DNA from: Collinsella sp. An7
GTDB taxonomy: Bacteria; Actinomycetota; Coriobacteriia; Coriobacteriales; Coriobacteriaceae
Direction: 5' to 3'
NCBI RefSeq assembly: GCF_002159335.1
Contig: NZ_NFHP01000001.1
Location: 124,001 to 188,000 of the forward strand
DNA: 64,000 nucleotides
Positions within the stretch are counted from its first letter, which is position 1; each line of letters opens with the position of its first letter. This document shows positions 37,359-46,141 of the stretch, in pieces. The notes beneath the pieces are model-generated. The model was not told where the DNA came from, did no database searches, and saw only the letters and a program-made list of their open reading frames with translations. The position numbers and the translations under genes were made by a program.

Positions 37359-37464
37359 ATGAACCGAGTGCAGGCGCTTCTGACGGGTGCGCGGGGCTCG
37401 CACGAGCCACCCGCGTTGCCGCAGAAGCGTTTTTTTGTGCCCGGGCTCCGGAAAGGAAACCCTC

Positions 37465-38304
37465 ATGATCGAGAGAACCAAGCTTGCCGAGCAGGTCGAG
37501 CGCGCCGCCCGCGCCGTGCGCGAGACCAACCCCATGGCGCCGTCCATCACCAACACGGTGACCATCAACTTTGTCGCCAACGCGCAGATCGCCGTGGGCG
37601 GCTCGGCCGCGATGGTCTATCTGCCCGACGAGGGCGAGGCCATGGCCGCCGCGGGCCCTGCGCTCTACATCAACGTCGGCACGCTGCTGCCCATCTACGA
37701 GGAGACCCTGCCGCGCACCGCGCGCGCCCTCGCGGCGGCCGGCAAGCCCTGGGTGCTCGACCCGGTGGCCGTGGGCATCGGCGAGATGCGCACCAAGCTC
37801 CTCGCCGGTTTTAAGGAGCAGAAGCCCACGATCATCCGCGGCAACGCGTCCGAGGTCATCGCGCTTGCGAACCTCTGGGGCGTTGCGGGTGACGGCGGTG
37901 AGTCGCAGGTGCGCGGCGTCGACTCCACGCAGGCCGTGGACGAGGCGCGCGAGGCTGCGGTGGCGCTTGCGCGCTACACGGGCGGCGCCGTGGCGGTCTC
38001 GGGCGTGGTGGATCTGGTGACCGACGGCGAGACCGTGGTCAAGAGCCATGGCGGCTCGCACTTTATGGCCGAGATCACGGGCTCGGGTTGCAGTCTGGGT
38101 GGCGTCTGCGCGGTCTATGCCGCCTGTGCCGAGACCCCGCTCGCTGCGGCGCTCGCCGCCGTGAACGTCTACAACCTGGCCGGTGCGCGCGCCGAGGCCA
38201 AGGTAGGCGCGCCGGGGAGCTTCCAGGTGGCGTTCTTGGACGAGCTCTACCGCGCCACTCCCGAAGAGATTGCCGCCAACCCCTTTGACGTCGAGGAGGC
38301 GTAG
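37465..38304 (+). CDS. thiM: Hydroxyethylthiazole kinase
   Basis: Phosphorylates hydroxyethylthiazole for thiamine salvage. 279 residues. TNTVTINFVANAQIAVGGS matches the family N-terminus, DPVAVGIG the substrate site, GNASEVIALA the middle, and EITGSGCSLGG the catalytic anion hole with its cysteine. The ATG at 37465 follows GGAAAGGAAA. It is first in the riboswitch operon; the next ATG comes directly after its stop codon. Confidence 0.93.
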   Translation: MIERTKLAEQVERAARAVRETNPMAPSITNTVTINFVANAQIAVGGSAAMVYLPDEGEAMAAAGPALYINVGTLLPIYEETLPRTARALAAAGKPWVLDPVAVGIGEMRTKLLAGFKEQKPTIIRGNASEVIALANLWGVAGDGGESQVRGVDSTQAVDEAREAAVALARYTGGAVAVSGVVDLVTDGETVVKSHGGSHFMAEITGSGCSLGGVCAVYAACAETPLAAALAAVNVYNLAGARAEAKVGAPGSFQVAFLDELYRATPEEIAANPFDVEEA

Positions 38305-38664
38305 ATGAACACCCTAGTTGCGCTCGCCATCGCCCCCGTGGGCGTGGGCGATGAGCTCAAGGAGTACGTGGCGGAGGTTATCCGTGTGATCCGCGCGAGT
38401 GGCCTCTCGTGCCGCACCAACTCCATGTTCACCGAGATCGAGGGCGATTGGGACGACGTGATGCGCGTGGTGCGCGACGCGACGTTTGTGCTCGCCGAGC
38501 GCGGGATCCGCACGGAGGTCGTGCTCAAGGCCGATATCCGTCCCGGGTTTGAGAACATGATGGAGCGCAAGGTACGCGTAGTGGACGAGCTGCTGGAGGG
38601 TGCGGGGGAGGCCGAGGCCACGGGCGCCGAGGTCGAGCCCGCCGCCCCGAAGGGAGAGTGCTAG
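38305..38664 (+). CDS. Thiamine-binding protein (MTH1187/YkoF-like family)
   Basis: A 119-residue protein of the Thiamine_BP family: VALAIAPVGVGDELKEYVAEV at the start and NSMFTEIEGDWDDVM in the middle match the ferredoxin-like fold that binds thiamine or its hydroxymethylpyrimidine part. It is packed between thiM and thiE with no gap, so a role in thiamine or precursor binding is likely. A short acidic tail extends the C-terminus. Confidence 0.82.
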   Translation: MNTLVALAIAPVGVGDELKEYVAEVIRVIRASGLSCRTNSMFTEIEGDWDDVMRVVRDATFVLAERGIRTEVVLKADIRPGFENMMERKVRVVDELLEGAGEAEATGAEVEPAAPKGEC

Positions 38665-38666
38665 CC

Positions 38667-39368
38667 ATGAGCATCCGAGACAACCTCGATATCACCGCCT
38701 ACCTCGTCATCGGCCCCGAGAACACCCTTGGCCGCCCGGTGGCGGACGTGGTGGCGCAGGCGCTCGACGCCGGTTTTACCATCGTGCAGGTGCGTTCCAA
38801 GGTGGCCGGTGCCCGCGAGCTCATCGAGTGCACGCGGAGCGTTGCCGACGTAATCGCTGCGGCTGGCAAGGCTGACGAGGTGCCGCTCCTCATCGACGAT
38901 AGGCTCGACGCCGTGCTCGCGGCGCGCGATATGGGCATCAAGGTTGATGGCGTGCACGTGGGCCAGAGCGACATCCCCGTAGAGGTCTGCCGCCGCTATC
39001 TGGGCGAAGACTCGATCGTGGGTCTCTCGGCCGCCGCGCACGAGATGCGCGCCTACATCGAGACGGCCGACCTCTCGACGGTGGACTACCTGGGCGTGGG
39101 GCCGCTGCACGAGACGGCGACCAAGCCCGATTGCGGCAAGGACGACGACGGGCGCATCATCACCCGTAGCCTCGAGGAGCTCGCGGAACTGCGCCGCGTC
39201 TCGCCCAAGCCCATCGTGGTGGGCGGCGGCGTCAAGGCGGCGGACATCCCCGGGCTCGCGCGGACCGGGGTCGACGGGTTCTTTGTGGTATCTGCCGTTG
39301 CCGGTGCGCCCGATCCGTACGCCGCCGCGGCCGAGCTCGTCAACACCTGGCGCGCCAACCGCGCCTAG
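38667..39368 (+). CDS. thiE: Thiamine-phosphate synthase
   Basis: Couples HMP-PP with thiazole phosphate to thiamine phosphate. 233 residues forming a TIM barrel: IVQVRSK with the diphosphate-binding Arg/Lys, LIDDRLD, GVHVGQSD, LGVGPLHETATK and VGGGVKAADIP. ATG 38667 is used; another start codon nine bases upstream overlaps the preceding gene. No thiD or thiC is present, so the operon looks geared to salvage. Confidence 0.93.
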   Translation: MSIRDNLDITAYLVIGPENTLGRPVADVVAQALDAGFTIVQVRSKVAGARELIECTRSVADVIAAAGKADEVPLLIDDRLDAVLAARDMGIKVDGVHVGQSDIPVEVCRRYLGEDSIVGLSAAAHEMRAYIETADLSTVDYLGVGPLHETATKPDCGKDDDGRIITRSLEELAELRRVSPKPIVVGGGVKAADIPGLARTGVDGFFVVSAVAGAPDPYAAAAELVNTWRANRA

Positions 39369-39435
39369 GCCGAGTGCTCCAACCGCGCCCGGGTCGCGCC
39401 GAGCTTTCCGAGCAGCGAGCATTCTGTGATATGCA

Positions 39436-39469
39436 GCGCGCGCCTTCTTTGGGGAGGGCGCGCGCTTTT
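39436..39469 (+). terminator. Terminator of the thiamine operon
   Basis: Stem GCGCGCGCC / GGCGCGCGC with a 12-base loop, then TTTT. Confidence 0.7.
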
Positions 39470-39617
39470 GGTGCCGCGCTTTCCGCGGGTACGTCGGTCG
39501 AGTACCATTACCCGTATGGTTTGACGTGCTTGGAGGTTCGCCCGGCGCCGTGCACACCGTCTGCAGCCCTGCTGCTCGCTACGCCTGCCGCGCCCCAGCC
39601 TCCCGAGAGGACTTTGC

Positions 39618-41090
39618 ATGAAGATCTACAACAGCGCCACGCACCGCAAAGAGGAGTTTCGCCCCATCGAGGAGGGCAAGGTCCGCATGTACGTGTGCGG
39701 CCCGACCGTCTACGACAACATCCACATCGGCAACGCGCGCACGTTCATTTCGTTTGACGTGATCCGCCGGTGGCTCATCGCGAGCGGCTACGAGGTCACC
39801 TTTGCCCAGAACCTCACCGATGTGGACGACAAGATCATCAACCGCGCCAACGAGCAGGGCCGCACCGCGGCCGAGGTGGCGGGCGAGTTCTCCGAGAAGT
39901 TCATCTCCGTCATGCGCGCCGCCAACGTGATGGACCCCGATGTGCGCCCGCGCGCCACCAAAGAGATCGGTCCCATGATCGGCATGATTAAGACGCTCAT
40001 CGAGCAGGGTCACGCCTATGCGGCCGAGAACGGCGACGTCTACTTCTCGGTGCGGAGCGACCCCGCCTACGGCGAGGTCTCGGGCCGCAAGGTGGACGAG
40101 CTCATGGTGGGTGCGCGCATCGCGGCGGGCGAGGAGAAGCGCGACCCACTCGACTTTGCCCTGTGGAAGGCCGCCAAGCCCGGCGAGCCCAGCTGGAAGA
40201 GCCCGTGGGGCGAGGGGCGCCCGGGTTGGCACACCGAGTGCGCCGCGATGGTGCACCGCTACCTCGGCTGCCCCATCGACATCCACGGTGGCGGTTCCGA
40301 CCTGGCCTTTCCGCACCACGAGAACGAGTGCGCCCAGGCCGAGTGCGCCTGGCACGAGGGCTTTGCCAACACCTGGATGCACACGGGGATGCTCCTCGTG
40401 GACGGAGAGAAGATGAGCAAGTCGCTCGGCAACTTCTTTACGCTCGAGGAGGTGCTCGAGAAGCACTCGGCGGCGGCGCTGCGCCTGCTTATGCTGCAGA
40501 CGCTCTACCGCAGCCCGCTCGACTTCTCGTGGGAGCGCCTCGAGGGCGCCGAGAACTCGCTCGCGCGCATTGCGGGCACGGTCAAGAACCTCATGTGGGC
40601 GGCGAGCCACGCGGAGGGCGAGCCGGACGCCGCGCTCGCGGCGAAGCTCGACCGAGCGGTCATCGCCGCGCGCGACGAGTTCGAGCGCCAGATGGATGAC
40701 GACTTCAACACCGCCGGCGCGCTCGCCGCCTACTTCCAGCTGGTGACGGAGGCCAACACCTATCTCGACCAGGCGGGTTCCGCGGTGGACGCGGATGTGT
40801 GCGCCGGCTGCGCGGTGGGCATCGCGGGGGCGCTCACCATCTTGGGTATCGAGCTGCCCAAGGTCGAAGAGGAACTGCCCGTGGGGCTCTTGGGCGTCGC
40901 TGCGGGCCTTGTGGGCTACACGGGCGACGATGTGAACGAGGCGGCCGAGAAGATCCTCGCGGCTCGTGCCGAGGCCCGCGCCGCCCGGGACTGGGCCCGC
41001 GCCGATGCCATCCGCGACCAGCTGCGCGACATGGGCGTCGTCATCGAAGACACTTCTGCCGGTTCGAGACTGGTGGTCAAAGCCAGCTAA
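39618..41090 (+). CDS. cysS: Cysteine--tRNA ligase
   Basis: Class I synthetase charging tRNA-Cys. 490 residues. Zinc-site CGPTVYD near 27, HIGH-type HIGNAR at 36-41, [13 protein letters not shown] with the second zinc ligands, and KMSKSLGNF. The ATG at 39618 is preceded by GAGAGGA. Its position after disA-ispD-ispF recalls the Firmicutes order, with the thiamine operon inserted. Confidence 0.96.
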   Translation: MKIYNSATHRKEEFRPIEEGKVRMYVCGPTVYDNIHIGNARTFISFDVIRRWLIASGYEVTFAQNLTDVDDKIINRANEQGRTAAEVAGEFSEKFISVMRAANVMDPDVRPRATKEIGPMIGMIKTLIEQGHAYAAENGDVYFSVRSDPAYGEVSGRKVDELMVGARIAAGEEKRDPLDFALWKAAKPGEPSWKSPWGEGRPGWHTECAAMVHRYLGCPIDIHGGGSDLAFPHHENECAQAECAWHEGFANTWMHTGMLLVDGEKMSKSLGNFFTLEEVLEKHSAAALRLLMLQTLYRSPLDFSWERLEGAENSLARIAGTVKNLMWAASHAEGEPDAALAAKLDRAVIAARDEFERQMDDDFNTAGALAAYFQLVTEANTYLDQAGSAVDADVCAGCAVGIAGALTILGIELPKVEEELPVGLLGVAAGLVGYTGDDVNEAAEKILAARAEARAARDWARADAIRDQLRDMGVVIEDTSAGSRLVVKAS

Positions 41091-41097
41091 TAGCGAA

Positions 41098-41173
41098 TGG
41101 GTCATTTGGGGACGTGTTCCGTCTGCCCCATTTTCAAAAATGGGGCAGACGGAACACGTCCCCAAATGACCCA
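41098..41173. repeat. GGGGACG-type short palindrome, full copy
   Basis: About 37-base arms, TGGGTCATTTGGGGACGTG ... CCCCATTTT and mirror. It begins 7 bases after the cysS stop and ends 3 bases before the 3' end of the convergent carbonic anhydrase gene. Compared with 18334-18407 the arms differ at several positions, each time on both sides. Confidence 0.88.
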
Positions 41174-41176
41174 CTC

Positions 41177-41752
41177 TTAGACGGCGACGGGGGAGAGCTC
41201 GCCGGTCTTGATGTCGATGGTAAAGCCTGCGACCGCAACGCTGGCAGGCATGAGTGGGTGCTCGCGGATGGTCCGGACGCTCCGGGCAACCTCGTCCTCC
41301 AAGACGGCAAAACCGGTGAGCACGCGGTTTGCCTGGGACGAGCGGTTAAGCTCCTCCTCAATCGCCACGTGGGAGACACCGGTATCTACCAGCGCTTCCA
41401 TCAGGTGTTCCGGCTCCATGCCGCAGGTGCCGCAGTCGGTGTGGCCGATGACCATCACGTCGCGCACGCCGAGCTCGGCGACCGCCACAAGGAGCGAGCG
41501 CATCGCCTCGCCGTAGAGGTCCACGATGGTGGCGCCGGCTACCTGGATGATCGCGGCGTCGCCGTCCGCAAGGCCGAGCGCCTCGGGCAAAAGCCGCGTG
41601 AGCCGCGCGTCCATGCAGGTGACGATGGCGAGTCCGCGCGCCGGCCGGCCGGAGGCGGGGCGCGCCTCGCCGGCGCCGCGCGCAACAAAGGTTCGGTTGT
41701 GCGCGAGGATCTGCTGGACAGTTGGGCTCAGGGGTGCGGAGGCGGTGGGCAT
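41177..41752 (-). CDS. Beta-class carbonic anhydrase
   Basis: Reversible hydration of CO2 to bicarbonate. 191 residues. The first zinc ligand pair C-x-D-x-R is in VTCMDARLTRLL, and the His and second Cys in GHTDCGTCGM. The fold QVAGATIVD between them is typical. The start ATG 41752 is chosen because upstream in-frame codons overlap the divergent rsmJ region. Bicarbonate would be useful to the biotin carboxylase in this genome. Confidence 0.9.
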   Translation of the reverse strand: MPTASAPLSPTVQQILAHNRTFVARGAGEARPASGRPARGLAIVTCMDARLTRLLPEALGLADGDAAIIQVAGATIVDLYGEAMRSLLVAVAELGVRDVMVIGHTDCGTCGMEPEHLMEALVDTGVSHVAIEEELNRSSQANRVLTGFAVLEDEVARSVRTIREHPLMPASVAVAGFTIDIKTGELSPVAV

Positions 41753-41867
41753 GGCGGTCCTTTCTCGCGGCGGGCGCTTGCTCCGATTGTCACACAAGCG
41801 CGCTCCGGCTGCACATGGTATGGTGGGGCGGCGTATCTGACCGCCCGATTGCTCGTAAGGAGGCCCT

Positions 41868-42554
41868 ATGCACGATTGCCTGCCCACGCCACCCGCCGGC
41901 CTTGAGCTGATGCGCCGGCCCGAGGGGCTTACGCTTGTGGGCGAGGGCATGGAGCTCCGGGCGGACTTTTCTGAGCTGTTGCCGCGTCTCCGCGAGGGAG
42001 CGCTCGCGCGCGAGCTGCTTGTGCGGGCGGCGCGCATCAAGGGCATGCCGCGAGACGGGTCGCTCACGGTGCTCGATGCCACGGCGGGGCTCGGCGAAGA
42101 CTCGCTGCTCTTGGCGGCCGCCGGTTTTACGGTGGAGCTCTACGAGCTCGACAAGGTGATCGCGGCGCTGTTGTGCGATGCGCTCGAGCGTGCCCGTGCG
42201 GTACCCGAGCTGGAACCAATCGTCGCTCGCATGCGCGTAACGCAGGGCGACAGTCTTGTGGCGCTCCGCGAACGTGCAGAGGCGGGCAATGCGCCCGATG
42301 TGGTCTACCTCGACCCGATGTTTCCCGAGCGGCGCAAGCGCGCGGCGGTTAAGAAGAAGTTCCAGCTTCTGCACAACCTCGAGCACCCGTGCGGCAACGA
42401 GGCCGAGCTCATCGAGGCGGCACTCGGAGCTGGTCCGCGCAAGATTGTGGTCAAGCGCCCGATCAAGGGTCCGGTGCTCGCTGGTGTTAAGCCGAGTTAC
42501 GCCATTTTGGGGAAGGCCGTGCGCTACGACGTGATCGTGCCTCCGCGCAGCTAG
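41868..42554 (+). CDS. rsmJ: 16S rRNA (guanine-1516-N2) methyltransferase, RsmJ family
   Basis: SAM-dependent methyltransferase of the RsmJ (DUF548) family. 228 residues. The SAM loop DATAGLGEDSLLLAAAG lies at ~64-80, and the catalytic VVYLDPMFPERRKRAAVKKK at ~145-164 is the family signature. The ATG at 41868 follows AAGGAGG. It is divergent from the carbonic anhydrase gene. Confidence 0.88.
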   Translation: MHDCLPTPPAGLELMRRPEGLTLVGEGMELRADFSELLPRLREGALARELLVRAARIKGMPRDGSLTVLDATAGLGEDSLLLAAAGFTVELYELDKVIAALLCDALERARAVPELEPIVARMRVTQGDSLVALRERAEAGNAPDVVYLDPMFPERRKRAAVKKKFQLLHNLEHPCGNEAELIEAALGAGPRKIVVKRPIKGPVLAGVKPSYAILGKAVRYDVIVPPRS

Positions 42555-42640
42555 GTGGGCAGCGGCGCTCGATTTGGCATGCCCTGGGGTGCTCGTTCGG
42601 TTGTGGTGAACATACGGTTATATGGTGGTTGAGCGGCCCG

Positions 42641-42934
42641 TCAGTCGTGCCACGGGTGCGAGGTGAGGTGCCAGCCGCCGCAGTAGTCGCACTTGTAGCA
42701 GCTGAGCCCGCGCCGGCCGTGCGCGGCGCACTCGTCAATCACCGCAAGCGCCTCGGCGCGCGTGGCATAGCGGTTCTTAGAGGCGCAGGCCTTCTCATAG
42801 CGTGCCTGCTCGCGACGCTCGGCAACTTGATCGTGGCGCTTTTCCTCGCGCGCAAAGAGGTCGTCAAAGCCACCAAGCTCCGCCCGAAACGCCTCGACGC
42901 GCTTAGCGCGGGCAGAAGGTTTGCGGCTTGCCAT
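42641..42934 (-). CDS. Small basic protein with zinc-ribbon-like C-terminus, function unknown
   Basis: 97 residues. The N-terminal two thirds are charged and helical. The C-terminus reads CYKCDYCGGWHLTSHPW, a CxxCxxC/HxH cluster of the kind seen in small phage- or actinobacterial zinc-ribbon proteins. GAGAGGAG before the ATG at 42934 supports translation. No operon partner. Confidence 0.6.
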   Translation of the reverse strand: MASRKPSARAKRVEAFRAELGGFDDLFAREEKRHDQVAERREQARYEKACASKNRYATRAEALAVIDECAAHGRRGLSCYKCDYCGGWHLTSHPWHD

Positions 42935-43029
42935 GACGTGCTCCTCTCAACAACATTGCTAGCCCCATTGTGCCCCGAGCGAGGCTGAGGCGCCCGCTCC
43001 CAACCACACCAACCAATCCCTCCACATTT

Positions 43030-43106
43030 ATGGGTCAGTTGGGGACGTGTTCCGTCTGCCCCATTTTCAAAAATGGGGCAGACGGAACACGTCCCCAGCT
43101 GACCCA
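43030..43106. repeat. GGGGACG-type short palindrome, full copy
   Basis: Same layout as 41098-41173 but with TCAGTTGGGG / CCCCAGCTGA at the outer arms, leaving one mismatch. It is the only full copy not close behind a stop codon: it lies about 96 bases upstream of a minus-strand gene start. The rest of 43107-43486 is non-coding GC-rich DNA with nothing recognisable. Confidence 0.8.
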
Positions 43107-43486
43107 AAGTAACCATTACCTGATTGGGGTAGTATCAACCAAGTCCGCCTCCACTCGCCATGTGGGGGCGCGCCGAAGGCCAGCGCCTCCCCCGGTAACG
43201 CTCCGGCCCGCACCCTGCGCCCCAGGCACCGCAGCGCGGGCGGATGGGTCCTACCGGGGCGAGTCGCGAAGCGAGCCCGCAGGCCGTCGAGCCCCGGCAG
43301 GGCCCCATCCGCCCGCGCGGTGGGACCCGTCCTCGGCGGCGGCAGCGCAGGCCCGCGCCGGCAACGATTTCCAATCGCCCGAAAAACGTTTCGCCCGCCG
43401 ATGCACCCGCATCCGACCGCCCCCGCGGGGGTACCATGCACTCAGGCCCGCCTGCGGGGCGGGAGGCAGCGCGAAGGGAGCGGCAC

Positions 43487-45055
43487 ATGGGCACATGGCT
43501 CGATAACGGCGTCTTCTACGAGATCTATCCCCAGAGTTTCAACGATACCAACAACGACGGTATCGGCGACATTCCGGGCATCATCGAAAAGCTCGACTAC
43601 ATCCAGGAGCTCGGCTGCAACGCCCTGTGGCTGAACCCGTGCTTTGTCTCGCCGTTTGGCGATGCCGGCTACGACGTGGCCGACTACTGTCAGGTTGCAC
43701 CGCGCTACGGCACCAACGACGACCTTGTCCGCCTCTTTGACGCGTGCCACGAGCGCGGCATGCACGTGCTACTCGACCTGGTGCCCGGGCACACCTCCAT
43801 CGAGCACCCGTGGTTCAAGGAGTCGTGCAAGGCTGCGCCCAACGAGTGCACCGGCCGTTACGTGTGGAACGACAACGTCTGGGCGCCCATGGAGGTCAAG
43901 GGCATCTCGGGAGTGCTGCGCGGCATCTCGGAGCGCAACGGCGCGGTGGGCGTCAACTTCTTCTCGTTCCAGCCGGCGCTCAACTACGGTTTTGCCGAGA
44001 TCACCGAGCCCTGGCAGAGCGCGGTCGACAGCCCCGAGGCGCTCGCCACGCGTCAGGCTATGAAGGACGTCATGGCGTTTTGGCTCGAGCGCGGCGTCGA
44101 CGGCTTCCGTGTCGACATGGCGGGCTCGCTCGTTAAGAACGATCCCGGCCAGGAGGCCACGATCGCGCTCTGGCAGGACATGCGTGCCTTCCTCGACGAG
44201 AAGTACCCCGAGGCCGTGCTCATCTCGGAGTGGGGCGAGCCCGACAAGACCATCCGCGCGGGCTTTCACATGGACTTTCTGCTGCAGTTTGGCACGTCGC
44301 ACTACATGGACCTGTTCCGCCGCCCCGAGCACAGCACAGCCGAGCCGCACCCGTTCTTTAGCCGCGAGGGTAAGGGCGATGCGAGCGAGTTTGTGGCCAC
44401 CTATAAGCGCAACCTCGAGCTCACCAACGGCCGTGGACTCATGTGCATCCCCTCGGGCAACCACGACATGGAGCGCATGCGCCGCTACCTCGACCCGGAC
44501 GAGATGAAGATGGCCTTCGCCTTCATCATGTCGATGCCGGGCTGCCCGTTTGTGTACTACGGCGACGAGATCGGCATGCGCCACCTCGACGTTACCTCGG
44601 TGGAGGGCGGCTACATGCGCACGGGCGCGCGCTCGCCCATGCAGTGGGACGACTCTGCCAACCACGGCTTTTCGGGCGCGGCGGCAGACGACCTCTACAT
44701 CCCGGAAGACCCGGCGGCCGACGCCCCCACGGTGGCGGCCGAGATGGCCGACGAGCACTCGCTCTGGCACGAGGTTCAGAAGCTGATCGCGCTGCGTCAG
44801 GCCACGCCGGCGCTCGGCGTGACGGCCGGAATCGAGTTTGTCTACTGCGAGAAGGATGCCTATCCGCTCGTGTACCTGCGTACGGCGGGCGATGAGCGCG
44901 TGCTCGTGGCGCTCAACCCGGCGGGCCGGCCCGTCGAGATTCCGTGCGCCTTTGAGGCGAAGTCCGTGCTCTATACGCTCGGCGATGCGCCCGAGCTCGC
45001 GGGCGGGACGCTCCGCATGCCCCCGGCAAGCGCTGCGTTCTTTGCGGTTAAGTAG
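43487..45055 (+). CDS. Glycoside hydrolase family 13 protein (alpha-glucosidase / trehalose-synthase-like)
   Basis: 522 residues with the GH13 (beta/alpha)8 barrel and a C-terminal beta domain. GVFYEIYPQSFNDTNNDGIGD is the N-terminal signature. The nucleophile Asp lies in DGFRVDMAGS, the acid/base Glu in LISEWGEP, and the third carboxylate in SGNHDMERM. The substrate, an alpha-linked glucoside, is not determinable. No signal peptide is present, so the enzyme is cytoplasmic. The ATG at 43487 has GAAGGGAG upstream. No sugar transporter is next to it. Confidence 0.88.
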   Translation: MGTWLDNGVFYEIYPQSFNDTNNDGIGDIPGIIEKLDYIQELGCNALWLNPCFVSPFGDAGYDVADYCQVAPRYGTNDDLVRLFDACHERGMHVLLDLVPGHTSIEHPWFKESCKAAPNECTGRYVWNDNVWAPMEVKGISGVLRGISERNGAVGVNFFSFQPALNYGFAEITEPWQSAVDSPEALATRQAMKDVMAFWLERGVDGFRVDMAGSLVKNDPGQEATIALWQDMRAFLDEKYPEAVLISEWGEPDKTIRAGFHMDFLLQFGTSHYMDLFRRPEHSTAEPHPFFSREGKGDASEFVATYKRNLELTNGRGLMCIPSGNHDMERMRRYLDPDEMKMAFAFIMSMPGCPFVYYGDEIGMRHLDVTSVEGGYMRTGARSPMQWDDSANHGFSGAAADDLYIPEDPAADAPTVAAEMADEHSLWHEVQKLIALRQATPALGVTAGIEFVYCEKDAYPLVYLRTAGDERVLVALNPAGRPVEIPCAFEAKSVLYTLGDAPELAGGTLRMPPASAAFFAVK

Positions 45056-45087
45056 CGTCGGCGCGCGTTTTTGCGGGCGCGGAACAT

Positions 45088-45237
45088 CTCGACCCTTGAT
45101 GTGAGTGCATCTTTTGGGATCGGCGAGTAGCACTGTAGTACGCTAAAGCACTCAACTGGGCTTTTGAAGGCGGAATAGACCGAATATGGGTGGTCTATTC
45201 CGCCTTTTCTAAAGATGCACTCACATCGGGGGTCGAG
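45088..45237. repeat. Long-armed palindromic element, copy 8
   Basis: Arms 45088-45114 and 45211-45237 match in 25 of 27 positions. CGAGTAG at 45124-45130 and GTACGCT ... CTCAACTGGGCTTTTG are shared boxes. A second, perfect 15-bp hairpin (AAGGCGGAATAGACC and complement, 45167-45206) is nested at the right side. It lies just after the GH13 gene. Confidence 0.85.
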
Positions 45238-45415
45238 TTTTTTCGGCCGCAGATTTCGCCCCGGGAAATACCGATTTAAGACCGTTGCGCCCGGGGAGGT
45301 GGCGGCGCGGCGGATTGGCCTGAGGGCGGGAATCGGTGGCGCTGCGCCGATGCGGCCGGAGGCCTGAGACTCCGGCCGTGGTAGGTTGGAGCGCGGGGAG
45401 AATCGGTCTGTTTCT

Positions 45416-46129
45416 CTAGCGCCGCCGCGTGAACCAGTGGCGTGCCACACAGGGGATGCGGGTGCAAACGACCTCATCGGCGCTGGCGGAGCCGGTGCGC
45501 AGGGCGAGGATGAGCCGGTCGATGGCCTCGGAGACGGGGCGGCGGAACATGCCCATGCGAGGGCTGCGGGCGAGTGCGGGGAGGATGGCGGCATCGGCTA
45601 TGACGAGGGCGCCGTTCCAAGAAAGGCCGTGGGCCTGGCAAGTACTGCTGAGAGCGGGGGAGAGGTGGTCGAGCGAGCCGAGCTGGGCGGATGGGGTTAA
45701 GAGAAGGGCGTAAACCGGGGATCCTGACAAGAGCCCGCTGCCAAGGTGATCGAGGGTGCTGCTGAGTGCGGCGATGGGTGCGTCTGGATCGGGGAGGTCA
45801 AGCGCGAGCGCGACGACGAGCGCGTCGAACGGCTCGCTGTGGCCTGCGGAAGCGGGGGCGGAGCCAGCTCCAGCTCCGCCCTGGTACCCATCGCGAATCT
45901 CAAGCAGGTGGCAAGCGGGCGGCAGCTCGCTATCCACCTCGGGCGCACTGCCGTCCACGGCACCCATCCTTGTGTAGACGGTGTACGCTTCGGCGAGGTC
46001 GCTCAGCACAAACCGCGCGGTTGCATCCAACGATGCGGCACCATCGTGCTCGCTGACGCCCGCATCTCCCGCGCATGCCGTTCCACTTGCGGGTATGGCG
46101 CTCACCAGGGCAATCCGTCGCGGAATCAC
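45416..46129 (-). CDS. Hypothetical protein, possibly flavodoxin-like
   Basis: 237 residues, not recognised with certainty. It starts RRIALVSAIPASG and contains FDALVVALALDLPDPDAPI, YALLLTPSAQLG and a C-terminal RMGMFRRPVSEAIDRL helix. This alternation is compatible with a flavodoxin/NADPH-FMN-reductase fold, but no diagnostic motif is present. The GTG start at 46129 is supported by AAGGGGAG that overlaps the end of hisJ. It is 12 bases behind hisJ and surely cotranscribed with it. Confidence 0.6.
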   Translation of the reverse strand: MIPRRIALVSAIPASGTACAGDAGVSEHDGAASLDATARFVLSDLAEAYTVYTRMGAVDGSAPEVDSELPPACHLLEIRDGYQGGAGAGSAPASAGHSEPFDALVVALALDLPDPDAPIAALSSTLDHLGSGLLSGSPVYALLLTPSAQLGSLDHLSPALSSTCQAHGLSWNGALVIADAAILPALARSPRMGMFRRPVSEAIDRLILALRTGSASADEVVCTRIPCVARHWFTRRR

Positions 46130-46141
46130 GCTCGTCTCCCC

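Noticed and set aside
43250-43360. GCGAAGCGAGCCCGCA-like similarity to sequence near 9040-9060
   Set aside because: Short GC-rich similarity in two non-coding regions; not long enough to call a repeat family.
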